Shown: positions 16,967 to 26,143, counted from the stretch's first letter. The stretch is DNA of 56,514 nucleotides from Thermus caliditerrae (GCF_021462525.1 NZ_JAKEDT010000012.1:11112-67625), one strand, 5' to 3'. Program-made: numbers and translations. Notes: generated by a model from the letters alone, not told the origin.

Positions 16967-19111
16967 CTAGCCGCGCCGCCTGGGGGGGATCTTGCCTTCC
17001 AGCTCGGGGCGGATCAGGTCGATCTTGCCCCGCTCGTCGATGCGGTGGACCTTGACCTTGATCACGTCCCCCACTTTGAGGTGGTCCTCCACCCGCTCCA
17101 CCCGGCCGGGGGCGATCTGGCTGATGTGGAGGAGCCCTTCGGTGCCGGGGAAGAGGCTCACGAAGGCACCGAAGGGGGTGATCTTGGTGACGGTGCCCTC
17201 GTAGATCTCGCCCACCTTGGCCTCCATGGTGAGCTCCTCGATGCGCTTCTTGGCCTTTTGGGCCGCCTCCATATCGCTGGAGTAGATGCGCACCGTCCCG
17301 TCCTCCTCGATGTCCACCTCCACCCCAAGCTCCTCCAGCGCCCGCACGTTCTTGCCCCCTGGGCCAATCACGATGCCGATCTTCTCCACCGGCACCTTGA
17401 GGCTCAGGATACGCGGCGCGAAGGGCTTGAGCTCGGGGCGTGGGGCGGGAAGGACGCTTTCCATGAGGTCCAGGATCTTCATGCGGGCCTCACGGGCTTG
17501 CATGAGGGCCTCTTTAAGCACCTCCCGGGGAAGCCCACCCACCTTGTTGTCCATTTGCAAGGCGGTAACCCCCTGGCGCGTCCCCGCCACCTTGAAGTCC
17601 ATGTCGCCTAAGGCGTCCTCCAGCCCTAGGATATCGGTGAGGATCACCGCCCGCTCCCCCTCCCACACCAGGCCCATGGCCACCCCGGCCACGGGGGCGC
17701 GGATGGGTACCCCGGCGTCCATGAGGGCCAGGCACCCGGCGCAGACCGTGGCCATGGAGCTACTGCCGTTGGACTCCAGCACATCCCCCACCACGCGGAT
17801 GGTGTAGGGGAAGGCGTCTTCTGGAGGTAAGACCGCCTTCAAGGCCCGCTTGGCCAGGTTGCCATGGCCCACCTCCCGGCGGGAAACCCCCCTTAAGCGC
17901 TTGACCTCGCCGGTGGAGAAGGGAGGGAAGTTGTAGTGGACCAGGAACTTTTCCGTCTCGTCGATGCCCAGGTCGTCGATGATCTGTTCGTCCCGGCCCG
18001 TGCCCAGGGTGACGGTGCCCAGCACCTGGGTCTCCCCCCGGGTGAAGACGGCCGAGCCGTGGGTGCGGGGCAGGACATCCACCTCGATCCAGATGGGGCG
18101 GAGGTCCTTAGGGCTGCGGCCGTCTGCCCGCTTGCCTTCTTCCAGCACCAGCCGTCTCAGCTCCCGGCGCACGATCTCATCAAAGGCGCTCACGTAGAGG
18201 GGTTTCTTGCTCTCGTCCGGGGTGCCGTCTTCCAGCCTGGGTAGGGCCTCGAGGATCAGGGCTTCCGCGAAGGCCTCGAGGGCCCGGCTCCTTTCCCCTT
18301 TGCTGGCGGTCTGGAGCACGGCGGAAAGCCCCCGTTCCAGGGCCAGGCGGTAAAGGGCCTCCTTCTCCTCATCGGATAGGCTCTCGGGAGGCGTCCAGGC
18401 CATCTTGGGTTTGCCCAGGGCCCGGGCCATGGCCTCCTGCAGCTCCAGGATGGGCTGCATCTCCCGATGGGCGAACTCCAGGGCCTGGACCAGGGTCTCC
18501 TCGTCCACCTCCTGGGCTCCGGCCTCCACCATGAGGATGGCCTCCCGGCTTCCCGCCACCACCAGGTCTAGGGCGCTTTCCTCCAGCTCCTGCAGGGTGG
18601 GGTTCAGGACGAACTGCCCCCCAATGAGGCCCACCCGCACGGCCGCCACGGGGCCTTCCCAGGGAATGTCCGAGAGCATGAGGGCAGCGCTGGCCGCCGT
18701 AGGCCCCAGGATGTCCGGAGGGTTCTTCTGGTCGGCGGAGAGCACGGTGACGATCACCTGCACCTCGTGCCGGAACCCCTTGGGGAAGAGGGGACGGATG
18801 GGCCGGTCCGTCATGCGAGCGGAAAGGATGGCCTTCTCTCCAGGGCGTCCTTCCCGGCGCATGAAGCTCCCCGGTATCTTGCCCACGGCGTAGTGCCGCT
18901 CCTCGAACTCCACCGTGAGGGGGAGGAAGTCTGCCTCTATGGGCTCCTCCGAGGCTTGGGCCGTGGCCAAGACCACGGTGTCCCCGTAGCGAAGCAAGAC
19001 GGCTCCAGAGGCTTGCTTGGCGTACTTACCGGTTTCCAGCACCAGGCGGCGGCCCGCCACCTGGGTTTCGTACCGCTGAGCTTGGGGGGTGTTGGGTGTG
19101 GCATCCGGCAT
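16967..19111 (-). CDS. pnp: Polynucleotide phosphorylase (PNPase)
   Basis: This 714-residue 3'-5' phosphorolytic exoribonuclease is a trimer in the degradosome-like machinery. It has two RNase PH domains (first near 15-150; second with [14 protein letters not shown] near 350). A KH domain carries [17 protein letters not shown] near 565, and an S1 domain begins [20 protein letters not shown] near 630. The start was placed at [15 protein letters not shown] because GAGGA lies just upstream and the S15-pnp gap becomes normal. An earlier in-frame start would overlap rpsO. The tail after S1 is short and basic. Confidence 0.96.
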   Translation of the reverse strand: MPDATPNTPQAQRYETQVAGRRLVLETGKYAKQASGAVLLRYGDTVVLATAQASEEPIEADFLPLTVEFEERHYAVGKIPGSFMRREGRPGEKAILSARMTDRPIRPLFPKGFRHEVQVIVTVLSADQKNPPDILGPTAASAALMLSDIPWEGPVAAVRVGLIGGQFVLNPTLQELEESALDLVVAGSREAILMVEAGAQEVDEETLVQALEFAHREMQPILELQEAMARALGKPKMAWTPPESLSDEEKEALYRLALERGLSAVLQTASKGERSRALEAFAEALILEALPRLEDGTPDESKKPLYVSAFDEIVRRELRRLVLEEGKRADGRSPKDLRPIWIEVDVLPRTHGSAVFTRGETQVLGTVTLGTGRDEQIIDDLGIDETEKFLVHYNFPPFSTGEVKRLRGVSRREVGHGNLAKRALKAVLPPEDAFPYTIRVVGDVLESNGSSSMATVCAGCLALMDAGVPIRAPVAGVAMGLVWEGERAVILTDILGLEDALGDMDFKVAGTRQGVTALQMDNKVGGLPREVLKEALMQAREARMKILDLMESVLPAPRPELKPFAPRILSLKVPVEKIGIVIGPGGKNVRALEELGVEVDIEEDGTVRIYSSDMEAAQKAKKRIEELTMEAKVGEIYEGTVTKITPFGAFVSLFPGTEGLLHISQIAPGRVERVEDHLKVGDVIKVKVHRIDERGKIDLIRPELEGKIPPRRRG

Positions 19112-19129
19112 GGCTGTCCTCAAACGAAA

Positions 19130-19151
19130 GGCGGAGCCCAAAGGCCCCGCC
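19130..19151 (-). other. rpsO-pnp intercistronic hairpin
   Basis: A 9-bp imperfect stem (one mismatch) with a four-base loop lies in the short gap between rpsO and pnp. Structured rpsO-pnp spacers are known processing or attenuation sites in other bacteria. No T-run follows. Confidence 0.5.
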
Positions 19152-19169
19152 CCCGACCTAACGTCCAGT

Positions 19170-19439
19170 TTACTTCCTGAGGCCCAACTTCTCAACCAGG
19201 GCCCGGTAGCGCTCCGGGTCCTCCCGCTCCAGGTACCTTAGAAGCCTCCGCCGCTGCCCCACCAGCATCAGGAGGCCCCGGTGGGAGTGGAAATCGTGCT
19301 TGTGGACCTTCAGGTGCTCTGAGAGCCGGTTGATGCGCAGGGTGAGCAAAGCCACCTGCACCTCGGTGCTCCCCGTATCCCCCGGGAAGCGGGCAAACTC
19401 CTGGATGACCTTCTGCTTCTCTTCCTTAGTGATGGGCAT
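19170..19439 (-). CDS. rpsO: 30S ribosomal protein S15
   Basis: This 89-residue protein binds 16S rRNA early in 30S assembly. The sequence matches S15 throughout, including the characteristic [14 protein letters not shown], the [20 protein letters not shown] rRNA-binding region and the final [17 protein letters not shown] precedes the ATG. It is followed by pnp, the classical rpsO-pnp pairing. The upstream MFS gene lies on the same strand only 43 bases away. No clear promoter was found in that gap. Confidence 0.98.
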   Translation of the reverse strand: MPITKEEKQKVIQEFARFPGDTGSTEVQVALLTLRINRLSEHLKVHKHDFHSHRGLLMLVGQRRRLLRYLEREDPERYRALVEKLGLRK

Positions 19440-19482
19440 TTTCTCCTCCGTCAGGGGGGAAGGCGCTTATGCCCCTTCCTCC

Positions 19483-20667
19483 TCAAAGCCCCGTGGGGCC
19501 TGAACCAGAATAGGCCCTTGGCCTCCTTCCGTCAAGCAGGAAAAGGGCCAGGGCCAAAAGGGCCAGGCCGGCACCCGCGCCGAAGGCCAGCCCAGGCCCG
19601 TAGGCTTGCCAAAGGGCTCCGAAGACCAGGCTGGCCGGGAGGAGCAAGACCCCCACCACCGTGTGGTAAAGGCCGATGGCGGTGGCCTTGGTGGCCTCGG
19701 GCACTAAGGTAGCCAGGTAGGCTCGGCTTGACCCCTCAAAGGCGGCGGAGTAAAGGGCGTAGAGGAGGAGCAGGGTTACTCCCCACAGGGCGTTTTGCGC
19801 TAGGGCGAAGCCCAGGTACACCAGGGCATAAAGGCTGAACCCCCAGGCCACCACGCGCCGCAACCCTACCCGGTCTGCCAGGCTGCCCAGGGGGTAGGAA
19901 AGGAGGGCATAGAGGAGGTTGTACCCGGTGTAGGCCAGGGTGACCTGCTCCTGGCTTAGGCCCAATTCCTTCAGGCGCAGGAGGAGGAAGGCGTTGGAGG
20001 AAAGGGCCAGGGCGAAGACCCCGGAGATGAGGAGAAAGCGTCGGTAGGAAGCGGGGAGGGCGCGGAGGTAGGCCGCCAGGCGCAAGGGGGGTAGCGGGGG
20101 CCTGGTTTCTTGGCGCTTGGCCTCTTTCACCCATAAAAGGGCCAAGAGGGCCAGAAAGGCGGGGACGGCCGAGGCCCAGAAGACCCCCCGGATGCCCAGG
20201 TGCGGCAGGAGGAGAAAAGCCAGGAAGGGGCCCACGGTGGCCCCCAGGGTGTCCAGGCCCCGGTGGAGGCCGTAGGCCCGCCCTAAGGCGCCCTTATCCA
20301 CGCTTTCCGCCAAGAGGGCGTCCCGCGGCGCCGTGCGCAGCCCCTTGCCCGTGCGGTCCAGGAAGCGGTAGAGGAGCACGTGGACCGGGCTTTGGGCCAG
20401 GGCCAAGATGGGTCGTAAAAAGGCTGGAAGGCCGTAGCCCAGGAGGAGCAGGGGCTTTCTTCGGCCTACCCGGTCCGAAACCCTTCCTCCCACCACCTTA
20501 AAGAGGCTGGCCGTGGCCTCGGCGATGCCTTCTACCAGGCCCAGCACCCCAGCGCCTGCTCCCAGTCCGGTGAGGAAGAGGGGCAAAAGGGGATAAACCA
20601 TCTCGCTGGCCACGTCCATGAGGAAACTGACCAAGCCCAGGAGGTACACTTGCGTGGGAAGCTTCAT
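19483..20667 (-). CDS. Major facilitator superfamily transporter
   Basis: This 394-residue protein has twelve predicted membrane segments. The MFS loop-2/3 motif appears as GGRVSDRVGRRKPLL near residue 60 and is echoed in the second half as GSLADRVGLRRVV near 260. The start at MKLPTQVYLLGLVSF overlaps the stop of the preceding gene (ATGA), with GAGGT upstream. It follows the probable cbaX gene in the ba3 oxidase locus, so a role in oxidase biogenesis, for example copper uptake, is possible but unproven. The stop codon lies in a short GC hairpin of doubtful significance. Confidence 0.85.
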   Translation of the reverse strand: MKLPTQVYLLGLVSFLMDVASEMVYPLLPLFLTGLGAGAGVLGLVEGIAEATASLFKVVGGRVSDRVGRRKPLLLLGYGLPAFLRPILALAQSPVHVLLYRFLDRTGKGLRTAPRDALLAESVDKGALGRAYGLHRGLDTLGATVGPFLAFLLLPHLGIRGVFWASAVPAFLALLALLWVKEAKRQETRPPLPPLRLAAYLRALPASYRRFLLISGVFALALSSNAFLLLRLKELGLSQEQVTLAYTGYNLLYALLSYPLGSLADRVGLRRVVAWGFSLYALVYLGFALAQNALWGVTLLLLYALYSAAFEGSSRAYLATLVPEATKATAIGLYHTVVGVLLLPASLVFGALWQAYGPGLAFGAGAGLALLALALFLLDGRRPRAYSGSGPTGL

Positions 20668-21149
20668 GGCCGATACCTCAGGTAAAGGAAAAGCAGGGGG
20701 GCTTCTGGAAGGACCATCAGCAGGGAAAGGGGGTCCAAAGGGGCTGGGGAAAGCAGGGCTGGCCCCAGGGGGGTGGCGAAGGGTAGGGGCAGGGTGCGGG
20801 TGAGGAGGAAGAGCAGGAGGAAAACGGTGGAAAGCCCCACCCCAAGGCGCCACACCAAGGGGGCGACGGGGGGTTCCCCCTTGGGGTACATGAAGCGCAG
20901 GGTGATCAGGACAAGGGCGTAGGTGACCTTTAGGGCCAGTAAAAGGAGGAAGAGCTGGCCGTAAAGGTAGTACTCGTTCACCAGACCGTGGCGGACAGCC
21001 TCCGCCTCGGAAACCCCCAGGGCGCTTCCGCAAAGCCCTTGTCCCAGCACCTGACCCAGGCCCAGCCCAAGGAACTGGAGAAAAAAGGGGAGAAGGGTCA
21101 GGCTCACCATCCAGCTCAGGGCAGAGGAGGTCACGAAGCCCACGGGCAT
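20664..21149 (-). CDS. cbaX: Probable ba3 oxidase heme-insertion factor CbaX (four-TM protein)
   Basis: This 161-residue membrane protein has about four hydrophobic segments: residues 12-37, 62-85, 98-121 and 135-157. It shows no recognisable enzyme motif. In T. thermophilus a Thermaceae-specific gene, cbaX, co-transcribed with the ba3 oxidase genes, is reported to act as a Surf1-like heme a insertion factor. This gene occupies that position, directly after cbaA, and has a suitable size and topology. I cannot confirm homology without alignment. A strong terminator separates it from cbaA, and GGAGG precedes the ATG. Confidence 0.65.
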   Translation of the reverse strand: MPVGFVTSSALSWMVSLTLLPFFLQFLGLGLGQVLGQGLCGSALGVSEAEAVRHGLVNEYYLYGQLFLLLLALKVTYALVLITLRFMYPKGEPPVAPLVWRLGVGLSTVFLLLFLLTRTLPLPFATPLGPALLSPAPLDPLSLLMVLPEAPLLFLYLRYRP

Positions 21150-21165
21150 AGCCTTGCGCCTCCGG

Positions 21166-21204
21166 AAAAAAAGGTCAAGGGCCAGGAGACCCTGGCCCTT
21201 GACC
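21166..21204 (-). terminator. Strong intrinsic terminator after cbaA
   Basis: A perfect 14-bp stem (GGTCAAGGGCCAGG) with a four-base loop is followed on the minus strand by seven Ts. It is a textbook Rho-independent terminator and would end most cbaDBA transcripts before cbaX. Confidence 0.92.
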
Positions 21205-21214
21205 CCTCGAGGGC

Positions 21215-22903
21215 CTACCAGAGCCGCATGCCCGGCACGGGGTTCAGGTTGCTGAAAAGCTGCACCAGGGTGGGCCCGTAGGCCAGCACCACCAGGATCA
21301 CCGCCACCAGGAACCAGAAGCCGATGCGGTCCATGGCGGCAACCAAGGGCCGGTCCTCAGGGCCGGAGATGACCTCGGCAAAGGGCACGGGGGTCTCGGC
21401 CAGCTCGGGCTTGCGCTCCCGTCCCAGCAAGACGCTGAAGAGGCCGTAGATGAAGAGGAGCAGCGCCACGAGCAAGATGACCCCCGCAATGATGTTCAGG
21501 ACCATGGGGATGGCGCTATGGGTGTAGGCGTCAGGCACCTGAGCGATGTAGGCCCGCCTGGGCACGTTGAGAAGGCCCTGCCAGTGGAGACCGATGGCCA
21601 TGACCAGCATGCCGATGAACCAGAGCCAGACCACCGCCAGCCCAAGCCGCCGCTGGGCATCGGAGATGGGCTTGCCCGTGAGGTTAGGGATGAGCCACCA
21701 CAAGGAGCCCATACCGGTAAGGGTAACTAGGCTCGCTACCTGGAGGTGGAAGTGGCCGGGGATCCAGGTGGTGTTGTGCACCACGTAGTCCAGGGTGAAG
21801 CTGGCGTTCACCAAGCCTCCGGCCCCCCCAGGGATGAAGCCGATCAACCCCAGGACCGGGGCTACGAAGGCGGGGTTATCCCAAGGCAAGGCCTTGATCC
21901 AGCCCAAAAGCCCCCTCCCGCCCCGCAAGCGCCCGGCGAACTCCAGGCTGGCGGCGACGGTGAAGGCGGTCATAAGGCTGGGGACCGCCACGAACATGGT
22001 GAGGATGGAGTGGATCATCTTCCAGGTGGGGTCGATGCCGGGGTCGGCAAACTGGTGATGGAACCCCACCGGGGTGGAGAGGACGAGGAAGAGGAGGAAG
22101 GCCAACCGGGCCATGGGGTCGGAAACCAGCTTCCCCCCGGCCTGCTTGGGCAACACGGTGTAGATGATGGCGTAAGCAGGCATGAGCCAGAAGTACACGA
22201 TGGGGTGCCCCGTCCACCAGAAGAGGGTGCGGGCGATGAGCGGGTCTACCCCTTTGATGAGTCCGAAGGACCAGGGCAGGAGGAAGAGCACCGCTTCCAG
22301 CACCAGCCCGATGGAGGCGATGAACCACATGAGCCAGAAGACCACGGCCATGTAGGTGACCAAGGGGGTCACCTTACCCGGGTTCTGGGCCTTCCAACGC
22401 CGCCAGAGGTCCAGCACGATGTAAATGCTCACCCAAGTGGACAAGACGAAGATGCTGGCCCCCAGGTAGAAGGCCCAGTGCCCCTGGAGAGGGGGGTAGA
22501 AGGTGTAAAGGACCGTGGCCTCGTTGGCGAGAAGGGGCAAGGCAGCCATCACCAAGCCGATGAAGGCCATCCACCAGGAGAGCCACATCAGGCTCATGTT
22601 GGGCCTTAGGTTCAGTTCCCGGGCGGGAAGGTACACCATGATGGCCTGGGCAAAGAGCTGGGTGAAGACGATGGCGTTGAGAACGCCGTGGAGGGTCAGG
22701 CCCTGGTAGTAGGACTGGACGAAGGGCAGCAGGCGCTTAAGCAGGGGATAAGCGTCTACGTTGCCGTAGTTCAGGGCCTGGAAGGGGCCAAAGAGGCTCC
22801 CGATGATCACGGCGATGAAGCCCAGCACCAGGAAGTAGAGGGTGGCCTTCTTCTCCGGGTAGGCTTCGTAGACACGAGTGATATTCGTTGCGCGCACCGC
22901 CAT
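21215..22903 (-). CDS. cbaA: ba3-type cytochrome c oxidase subunit I
   Basis: This 562-residue heme-copper oxidase subunit is of the B family. It reduces oxygen to water at the heme a3-CuB site and has about thirteen membrane helices. Ligands seen are H72 (LTLHGVLNA) and H386 for low-spin heme b, H384 for heme a3 (GHFHLQVAS), and H233, H282 and H283 for CuB (TGHPIVY, FHHQFAD). Y237 is the residue cross-linked to H233. The numbering matches T. thermophilus ba3. It lies 3 bases after cbaB, and a strong terminator follows. Confidence 0.98.
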   Translation of the reverse strand: MAVRATNITRVYEAYPEKKATLYFLVLGFIAVIIGSLFGPFQALNYGNVDAYPLLKRLLPFVQSYYQGLTLHGVLNAIVFTQLFAQAIMVYLPARELNLRPNMSLMWLSWWMAFIGLVMAALPLLANEATVLYTFYPPLQGHWAFYLGASIFVLSTWVSIYIVLDLWRRWKAQNPGKVTPLVTYMAVVFWLMWFIASIGLVLEAVLFLLPWSFGLIKGVDPLIARTLFWWTGHPIVYFWLMPAYAIIYTVLPKQAGGKLVSDPMARLAFLLFLVLSTPVGFHHQFADPGIDPTWKMIHSILTMFVAVPSLMTAFTVAASLEFAGRLRGGRGLLGWIKALPWDNPAFVAPVLGLIGFIPGGAGGLVNASFTLDYVVHNTTWIPGHFHLQVASLVTLTGMGSLWWLIPNLTGKPISDAQRRLGLAVVWLWFIGMLVMAIGLHWQGLLNVPRRAYIAQVPDAYTHSAIPMVLNIIAGVILLVALLLFIYGLFSVLLGRERKPELAETPVPFAEVISGPEDRPLVAAMDRIGFWFLVAVILVVLAYGPTLVQLFSNLNPVPGMRLW

Positions 22904-22906
22904 GGC

Positions 22907-23413
22907 TCACTCCTTCACCACGACCTTGCCGAACATGTTCTGGTGGCCGATGCCGCAGTACTGGTTGCAGATGATCCGATACTCGCCCGCCTTCTTGAAG
23001 GTATAGCGCACGGTGGACACCTCACCGGGGAGGACTTCCACGTTGATGTTGGTGCCTTCCACGTGGAAGCCGTGGATCACGTCGGGGCTGGTGATCTTGA
23101 AGATGATTTCCGCCCCCTTGGGGACTTCTATGGGGTTGGGCTGATACCCGAAGGCAAAGGCCAAGACGTGCGCCGTGTACTGGTTGGGCCCGGTCTGCAC
23201 CACAGCCTGTGTTGGGTCAGCCCAGGGGCCCTCGGCGCGCACCTTGGTGGGGTCCACGCGTTCCAGTTGCCCTGCAGGGATCACCCCGGCGCTATGGGTG
23301 GCCAAGGTGTAGGCGATCAGGGCGATGAAGACCAAGAGCATTACCAAGGAAAACGCCAGCCAGCCCTTCTCGTAAGCCAGGATCGCCTTGTGGGCCTTGT
23401 GCTCGTCCACCAT
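22907..23413 (-). CDS. cbaB: ba3-type cytochrome c oxidase subunit II (CuA)
   Basis: This 168-residue protein has one N-terminal membrane helix (about 17-38) and a periplasmic cupredoxin domain with the dinuclear CuA centre. It accepts electrons from cytochrome c552. The ligands H114, C149, Q151, C153, H157 and M160 are all present in the same positions as in T. thermophilus. It follows cbaD by 3 bases and precedes cbaA by 3, so the three subunits are translated in step. Confidence 0.98.
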   Translation of the reverse strand: MVDEHKAHKAILAYEKGWLAFSLVMLLVFIALIAYTLATHSAGVIPAGQLERVDPTKVRAEGPWADPTQAVVQTGPNQYTAHVLAFAFGYQPNPIEVPKGAEIIFKITSPDVIHGFHVEGTNINVEVLPGEVSTVRYTFKKAGEYRIICNQYCGIGHQNMFGKVVVKE

Positions 23414-23416
23414 ACC

Positions 23417-23521
23417 TTACCCCCTTGCGAAGAAGACGGCGTATACCCCCAACCAAAAGACAAGGATGCTGAGGGTAAGAACCACGATTACTCCCATGGC
23501 GCCGACAGGCTTTTCTTCCAT
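23417..23521 (-). CDS. cbaD: ba3-type cytochrome c oxidase subunit IIa (small)
   Basis: This 34-residue protein is a single membrane helix, starting MEEKPVGAMGVIVVL and ending VYAVFFARG. It matches the known subunit IIa of the T. thermophilus ba3 oxidase, which supplies the missing N-terminal helix of subunit II. GGAGG with good spacing precedes the ATG, and it is the first gene of the cbaDBA operon. Confidence 0.95.
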   Translation of the reverse strand: MEEKPVGAMGVIVVLTLSILVFWLGVYAVFFARG

Positions 23522-23561
23522 ACCCTTCCTCCCTTACGGCGGCTTGCCGTATACGGGGCTT

Positions 23562-23591
23562 ATGTTAGCGAAAGGCCTGGAAAAGCGTGAA
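23562..23591 (-). promoter_or_regulatory. Candidate promoter of cbaDBA
   Basis: On the minus strand, TTCACG (23586-23591) is followed after 18 bases by TAACAT (23562-23567). The leader of about 35 bases holds a small hairpin (TACGGC with GCCGTA) just before the cbaD ribosome-binding site. The match to consensus is modest. Confidence 0.4.
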
Positions 23592-23635
23592 GTACATTTG
23601 TCCCTTCCTTTAGTTGGGGGCCTCTTAGGGCTTGG

Positions 23636-23666
23636 AAAAACCCCCATACCCATGGGGGTATGGGGG
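23636..23666 (-). terminator. Intrinsic terminator of mglBA
   Basis: A perfect 11-bp stem (CCCCCATACCC, 23641-23651, with 23656-23666) and a four-base loop are followed on the minus strand by five Ts. It lies just after the mglA stop and separates mglBA from the downstream cba promoter. Confidence 0.88.
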
Positions 23667-23689
23667 TGGCGGAACCGGAGACCTTGGGT

Positions 23690-24280
23690 TCAGGCGTTGC
23701 TGCCCACCCTGGCCAGCACCAGGCGGCTTACCTCCTTCAAGGTTTCAAAGACCCCCCGGCCCTCTGTGGCCACGGCTTCGAACACAGGAAAGCGCCCCTC
23801 CGGGTCCACCACTGCCTGGACCATGTCCACGGGGAGGGCGTCGGGCAGATCCCGTTTGTTCACCTGGAGCACCACGGGGATGTCTTCCACTTTAAGGCCA
23901 TACTCAGCCAGGTTCTCCCGCATGTTGCGCATGCTCTCGGCGTTAGCCCGTAGGCGGTTGGGAGCGGAGTCGGCCACGAAGACAATGCCGTCCACGCCCC
24001 GAAGGATCAGCTTGCGGCTGGCGTTGTAGAAGACCTGCCCCGGTACGGTGTAGAGATGGAAGCGGGTTTTGAATCCCTTGACCTCTCCCAGATCCAGGGG
24101 CAAGAAGTCAAAGAAAAGGGTGCGCTCGTCCTCCGTGGCCAAGGAAACCATCTCGCCCTTGCGGCCCTCGGGGATTTTGCCGTAGATCCACTTCAGGTTG
24201 GTGGTCTTCCCAGATAGCCCAGGGCCGTAGTAGACGATCTTGAAGTTGATCTCGCGGTTGGCGAAGTTGATGGTGCTCAT
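23690..24280 (-). CDS. mglA: MglA-type small Ras-like GTPase
   Basis: This 196-residue cytosolic GTPase belongs to the MglA family, which sets cell polarity and controls type IV pilus motility. The P-loop is GPGLSGKTT (19-27). The conserved [14 protein letters not shown] stretch, the TVPGQ switch II and the NKRD base-specificity motif are all visible. The intrinsic arginine of MglA proteins may lie in the ATEDERT stretch. It follows mglB by 1 base, and a terminator follows. Thermus moves by type IV pili, so a twitching role is likely. Confidence 0.95.
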   Translation of the reverse strand: MSTINFANREINFKIVYYGPGLSGKTTNLKWIYGKIPEGRKGEMVSLATEDERTLFFDFLPLDLGEVKGFKTRFHLYTVPGQVFYNASRKLILRGVDGIVFVADSAPNRLRANAESMRNMRENLAEYGLKVEDIPVVLQVNKRDLPDALPVDMVQAVVDPEGRFPVFEAVATEGRGVFETLKEVSRLVLARVGSNA

Positions 24281-24281
24281 G

Positions 24282-24773
24282 CTAGTTGCCGAAGAGTTCG
24301 TCCAAGAGGGCTTTGGCCTCCTCGCGGTACTGGGTGTCCAGGTTGAGCTTTGGCGGGTTGGCGATGGCTTCCTCGGCCAGCTGGGTCAGGGCCTCCGCCG
24401 CCCGCTTGCCGTACAGCTTCACCTTGCCTAGGGGTGCGTTTTCGTCAAAGACGAGAAGCAAAAGGGCGTGGTCGCCCGCCTCGTCCACATAAAGGCCCAT
24501 GCGCTCTCCCTGGTGGACCACCTCCTGGAAGCGAACCTCTCCCAGGAGCTTGGCCAGGGCCTGGGTGGCGGCGGCGTTGCCCGCCACCAGGGTGGCCAGG
24601 GAGTCCAGGGGCGGGGGCTTGGGGGCCCAGAGGGCCTCTTTATGGGCCAGAACGAAGCCCTTGCGGTCGATCAGCAAGGCGTAGCGGGCCCCGGTTTCCC
24701 GGAGGGTTTCGTCTAGGATACCGAGGGCCCGGTCGTAAAGCGCCCCATAGAGGACCAAGGAGGGTTCCACCAT
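24282..24773 (-). CDS. mglB: MglB, Roadblock/LC7-domain GTPase-activating protein
   Basis: This 163-residue roadblock/LC7 protein acts as the GAP and effector partner for MglA. The fold pattern [18 protein letters not shown] followed by [20 protein letters not shown] is typical, and the C-terminal helix contains the acidic [15 protein letters not shown]. It lies 1 base upstream of mglA, the usual pairing. Its start is only 17 bases from the divergent M20 peptidase start, with opposed -10 boxes in that gap. Confidence 0.93.
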   Translation of the reverse strand: MVEPSLVLYGALYDRALGILDETLRETGARYALLIDRKGFVLAHKEALWAPKPPPLDSLATLVAGNAAATQALAKLLGEVRFQEVVHQGERMGLYVDEAGDHALLLLVFDENAPLGKVKLYGKRAAEALTQLAEEAIANPPKLNLDTQYREEAKALLDELFGN

Positions 24774-24775
24774 AG

Positions 24776-24788
24776 TATGCTCAGTCTA
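24776..24788. promoter_or_regulatory. Face-to-face -10 boxes between mglB and the peptidase gene
   Basis: The 17-base gap contains TATGCT (24776-24781, plus) and TAGACT (24783-24788, minus). Each lies 9 bases from its own start codon. Both genes would be leaderless or nearly so, and the two promoters must compete. No -35 boxes are obvious. Confidence 0.5.
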
Positions 24789-24790
24789 CC

Positions 24791-26116
24791 ATGCGCCCTT
24801 TTCTGGAGGAGGCCAAGGCCGTTTTGGCGGAGCTGGTGGCGCTACCCACGGTGAGCGCGGAGGGGAGGGCCCTCGAGGAGGGTGCGGCCAAGGTGGCCGA
24901 GCTCTTGGAGGGCTTGGGGCTCAGGGCCGAGCTCCACGGGGGCTACGGCCCCAAGGTGGTGTACGCGGAAGGGGGCGAGGGGGAGAAAGCCCTTCTCTTT
25001 TACAACCACTACGATGTCCAGCCCCCAGACCCTTTGGCGCTATGGGAGAGCGACCCCTTTACCCTCACCGAGCGGGATGGGGCCTGGTACGGGCGGGGCA
25101 CCCACGACGACAAGGGGGAGTTGGTGGCCCGGCTCGTGGCCCTCAGGCTTTTCCGGGAACGGCATGGCTTCCTTCCCTGGGTGAAGTTCGTGGTAGAGGG
25201 AGAGGAGGAGGTGGGGAGCCCTCACCTGGCGGACTACGTCAGGGACAAAAAGGACCTCCTGAAGTCCGAGGCTATCGTCTGGGAGGCAGGAGGGGTGGAC
25301 GCTAAGGGCCGTCCCTACCTGTATGCAGGGCTCAAGGGCATCGTGGCCCTGGAGCTTAGGGTGCACACCGCGGCTTTTGACCTCCACTCCTCCTACGGCG
25401 CGGTGGTGGAGAACCCGATCTACCGCCTGAGCCAGGCCATCGCCAGCCTTAGGGATGAGGAAGGGAGGGTCCTCATCCCGGGGTTTTACGACCGGGTCCG
25501 GCCCCTCTCGCCCACGGAGATGGAGGTGCTGGCGGAGATTCCCGATGAATCAGAAGCGCTAAGGGGGGCTTTCGGCGTGCGGGACTTCCTGGGCGGGGCC
25601 AGGAACCTGGAGTTCAACCAGCGCCTTTATGCGGAGCCCTGCGTCAACATCAACGGCTTTCACTCCGGTTATGGGGGCCCAGGCTCCAAGACGGTACTCC
25701 CAGCGGAAGCTTTCGCCAAGCTGGACTTTCGCTTGGTGCCGGACCAGGATCCGGAGGAGATCCCAGGGCTTCTTAAGCGGCACCTCGAGGCCCAGGGCTT
25801 CCACGACGTGGAAGTGGTGGTCTTGGAAAAGGGGGAACACCCCGCCCGCTCGGACCTCACCCACCCCTTCGTGGGTCTGGCGAGGCGGGCCTTGGAGGAG
25901 GCCTTCGGCCAGAAGGCGGTGGTGTACCCCAACATGGCGGGCTCCGGCCCCATGCACCCCTTCCTCCACCACCTGAAGGCCCCGGCGGTGGGCCTGGGGG
26001 TGGGGTACCCGGGGAGCCGGGTGCATAGCCCCAACGAGCACATCCGCATCCAGGACTTTGAACGGGGCACCCTGGCCCTCCTCAGGCTCTTGGAGCTCTA
26101 CTTCCTGGGCCGCTAG
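24791..26116 (+). CDS. M20-family dipeptidase/metallopeptidase
   Basis: This 441-residue zinc peptidase of the PepV/CNDP-like M20 group would release amino acids from peptides in the cytoplasm. The first metal motif is FYNHYDVQPPDPLALW near residue 76, followed by YGRGTHDDKGELVARLVAL, the second by VEGEEEVGSPH, and a late histidine motif by VHSPNEHIRI. A central dimerisation domain spans about 190-320. It has no signal peptide. Divergent from mglB, it precedes the agmatinase-family gene by 27 bases. Confidence 0.9.
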   Translation: MRPFLEEAKAVLAELVALPTVSAEGRALEEGAAKVAELLEGLGLRAELHGGYGPKVVYAEGGEGEKALLFYNHYDVQPPDPLALWESDPFTLTERDGAWYGRGTHDDKGELVARLVALRLFRERHGFLPWVKFVVEGEEEVGSPHLADYVRDKKDLLKSEAIVWEAGGVDAKGRPYLYAGLKGIVALELRVHTAAFDLHSSYGAVVENPIYRLSQAIASLRDEEGRVLIPGFYDRVRPLSPTEMEVLAEIPDESEALRGAFGVRDFLGGARNLEFNQRLYAEPCVNINGFHSGYGGPGSKTVLPAEAFAKLDFRLVPDQDPEEIPGLLKRHLEAQGFHDVEVVVLEKGEHPARSDLTHPFVGLARRALEEAFGQKAVVYPNMAGSGPMHPFLHHLKAPAVGLGVGYPGSRVHSPNEHIRIQDFERGTLALLRLLELYFLGR

Positions 26117-26129
26117 ACCCGGCATCTGC

Positions 26130-26135
26130 TAGGCT
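26130..26135 (+). promoter_or_regulatory. Candidate leaderless -10 box of the ureohydrolase gene
   Basis: TAGGCT is followed by eight bases and the ATG at 26144. No ribosome-binding site is seen. Confidence 0.4.
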
Positions 26136-26143
26136 TTTGGGGT

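Noticed and set aside
19483..19500. Short GC hairpin over the MFS stop codon as a terminator
   Set aside because: Only four to five strong pairs and a poor T-tail; insufficient for a separate call.
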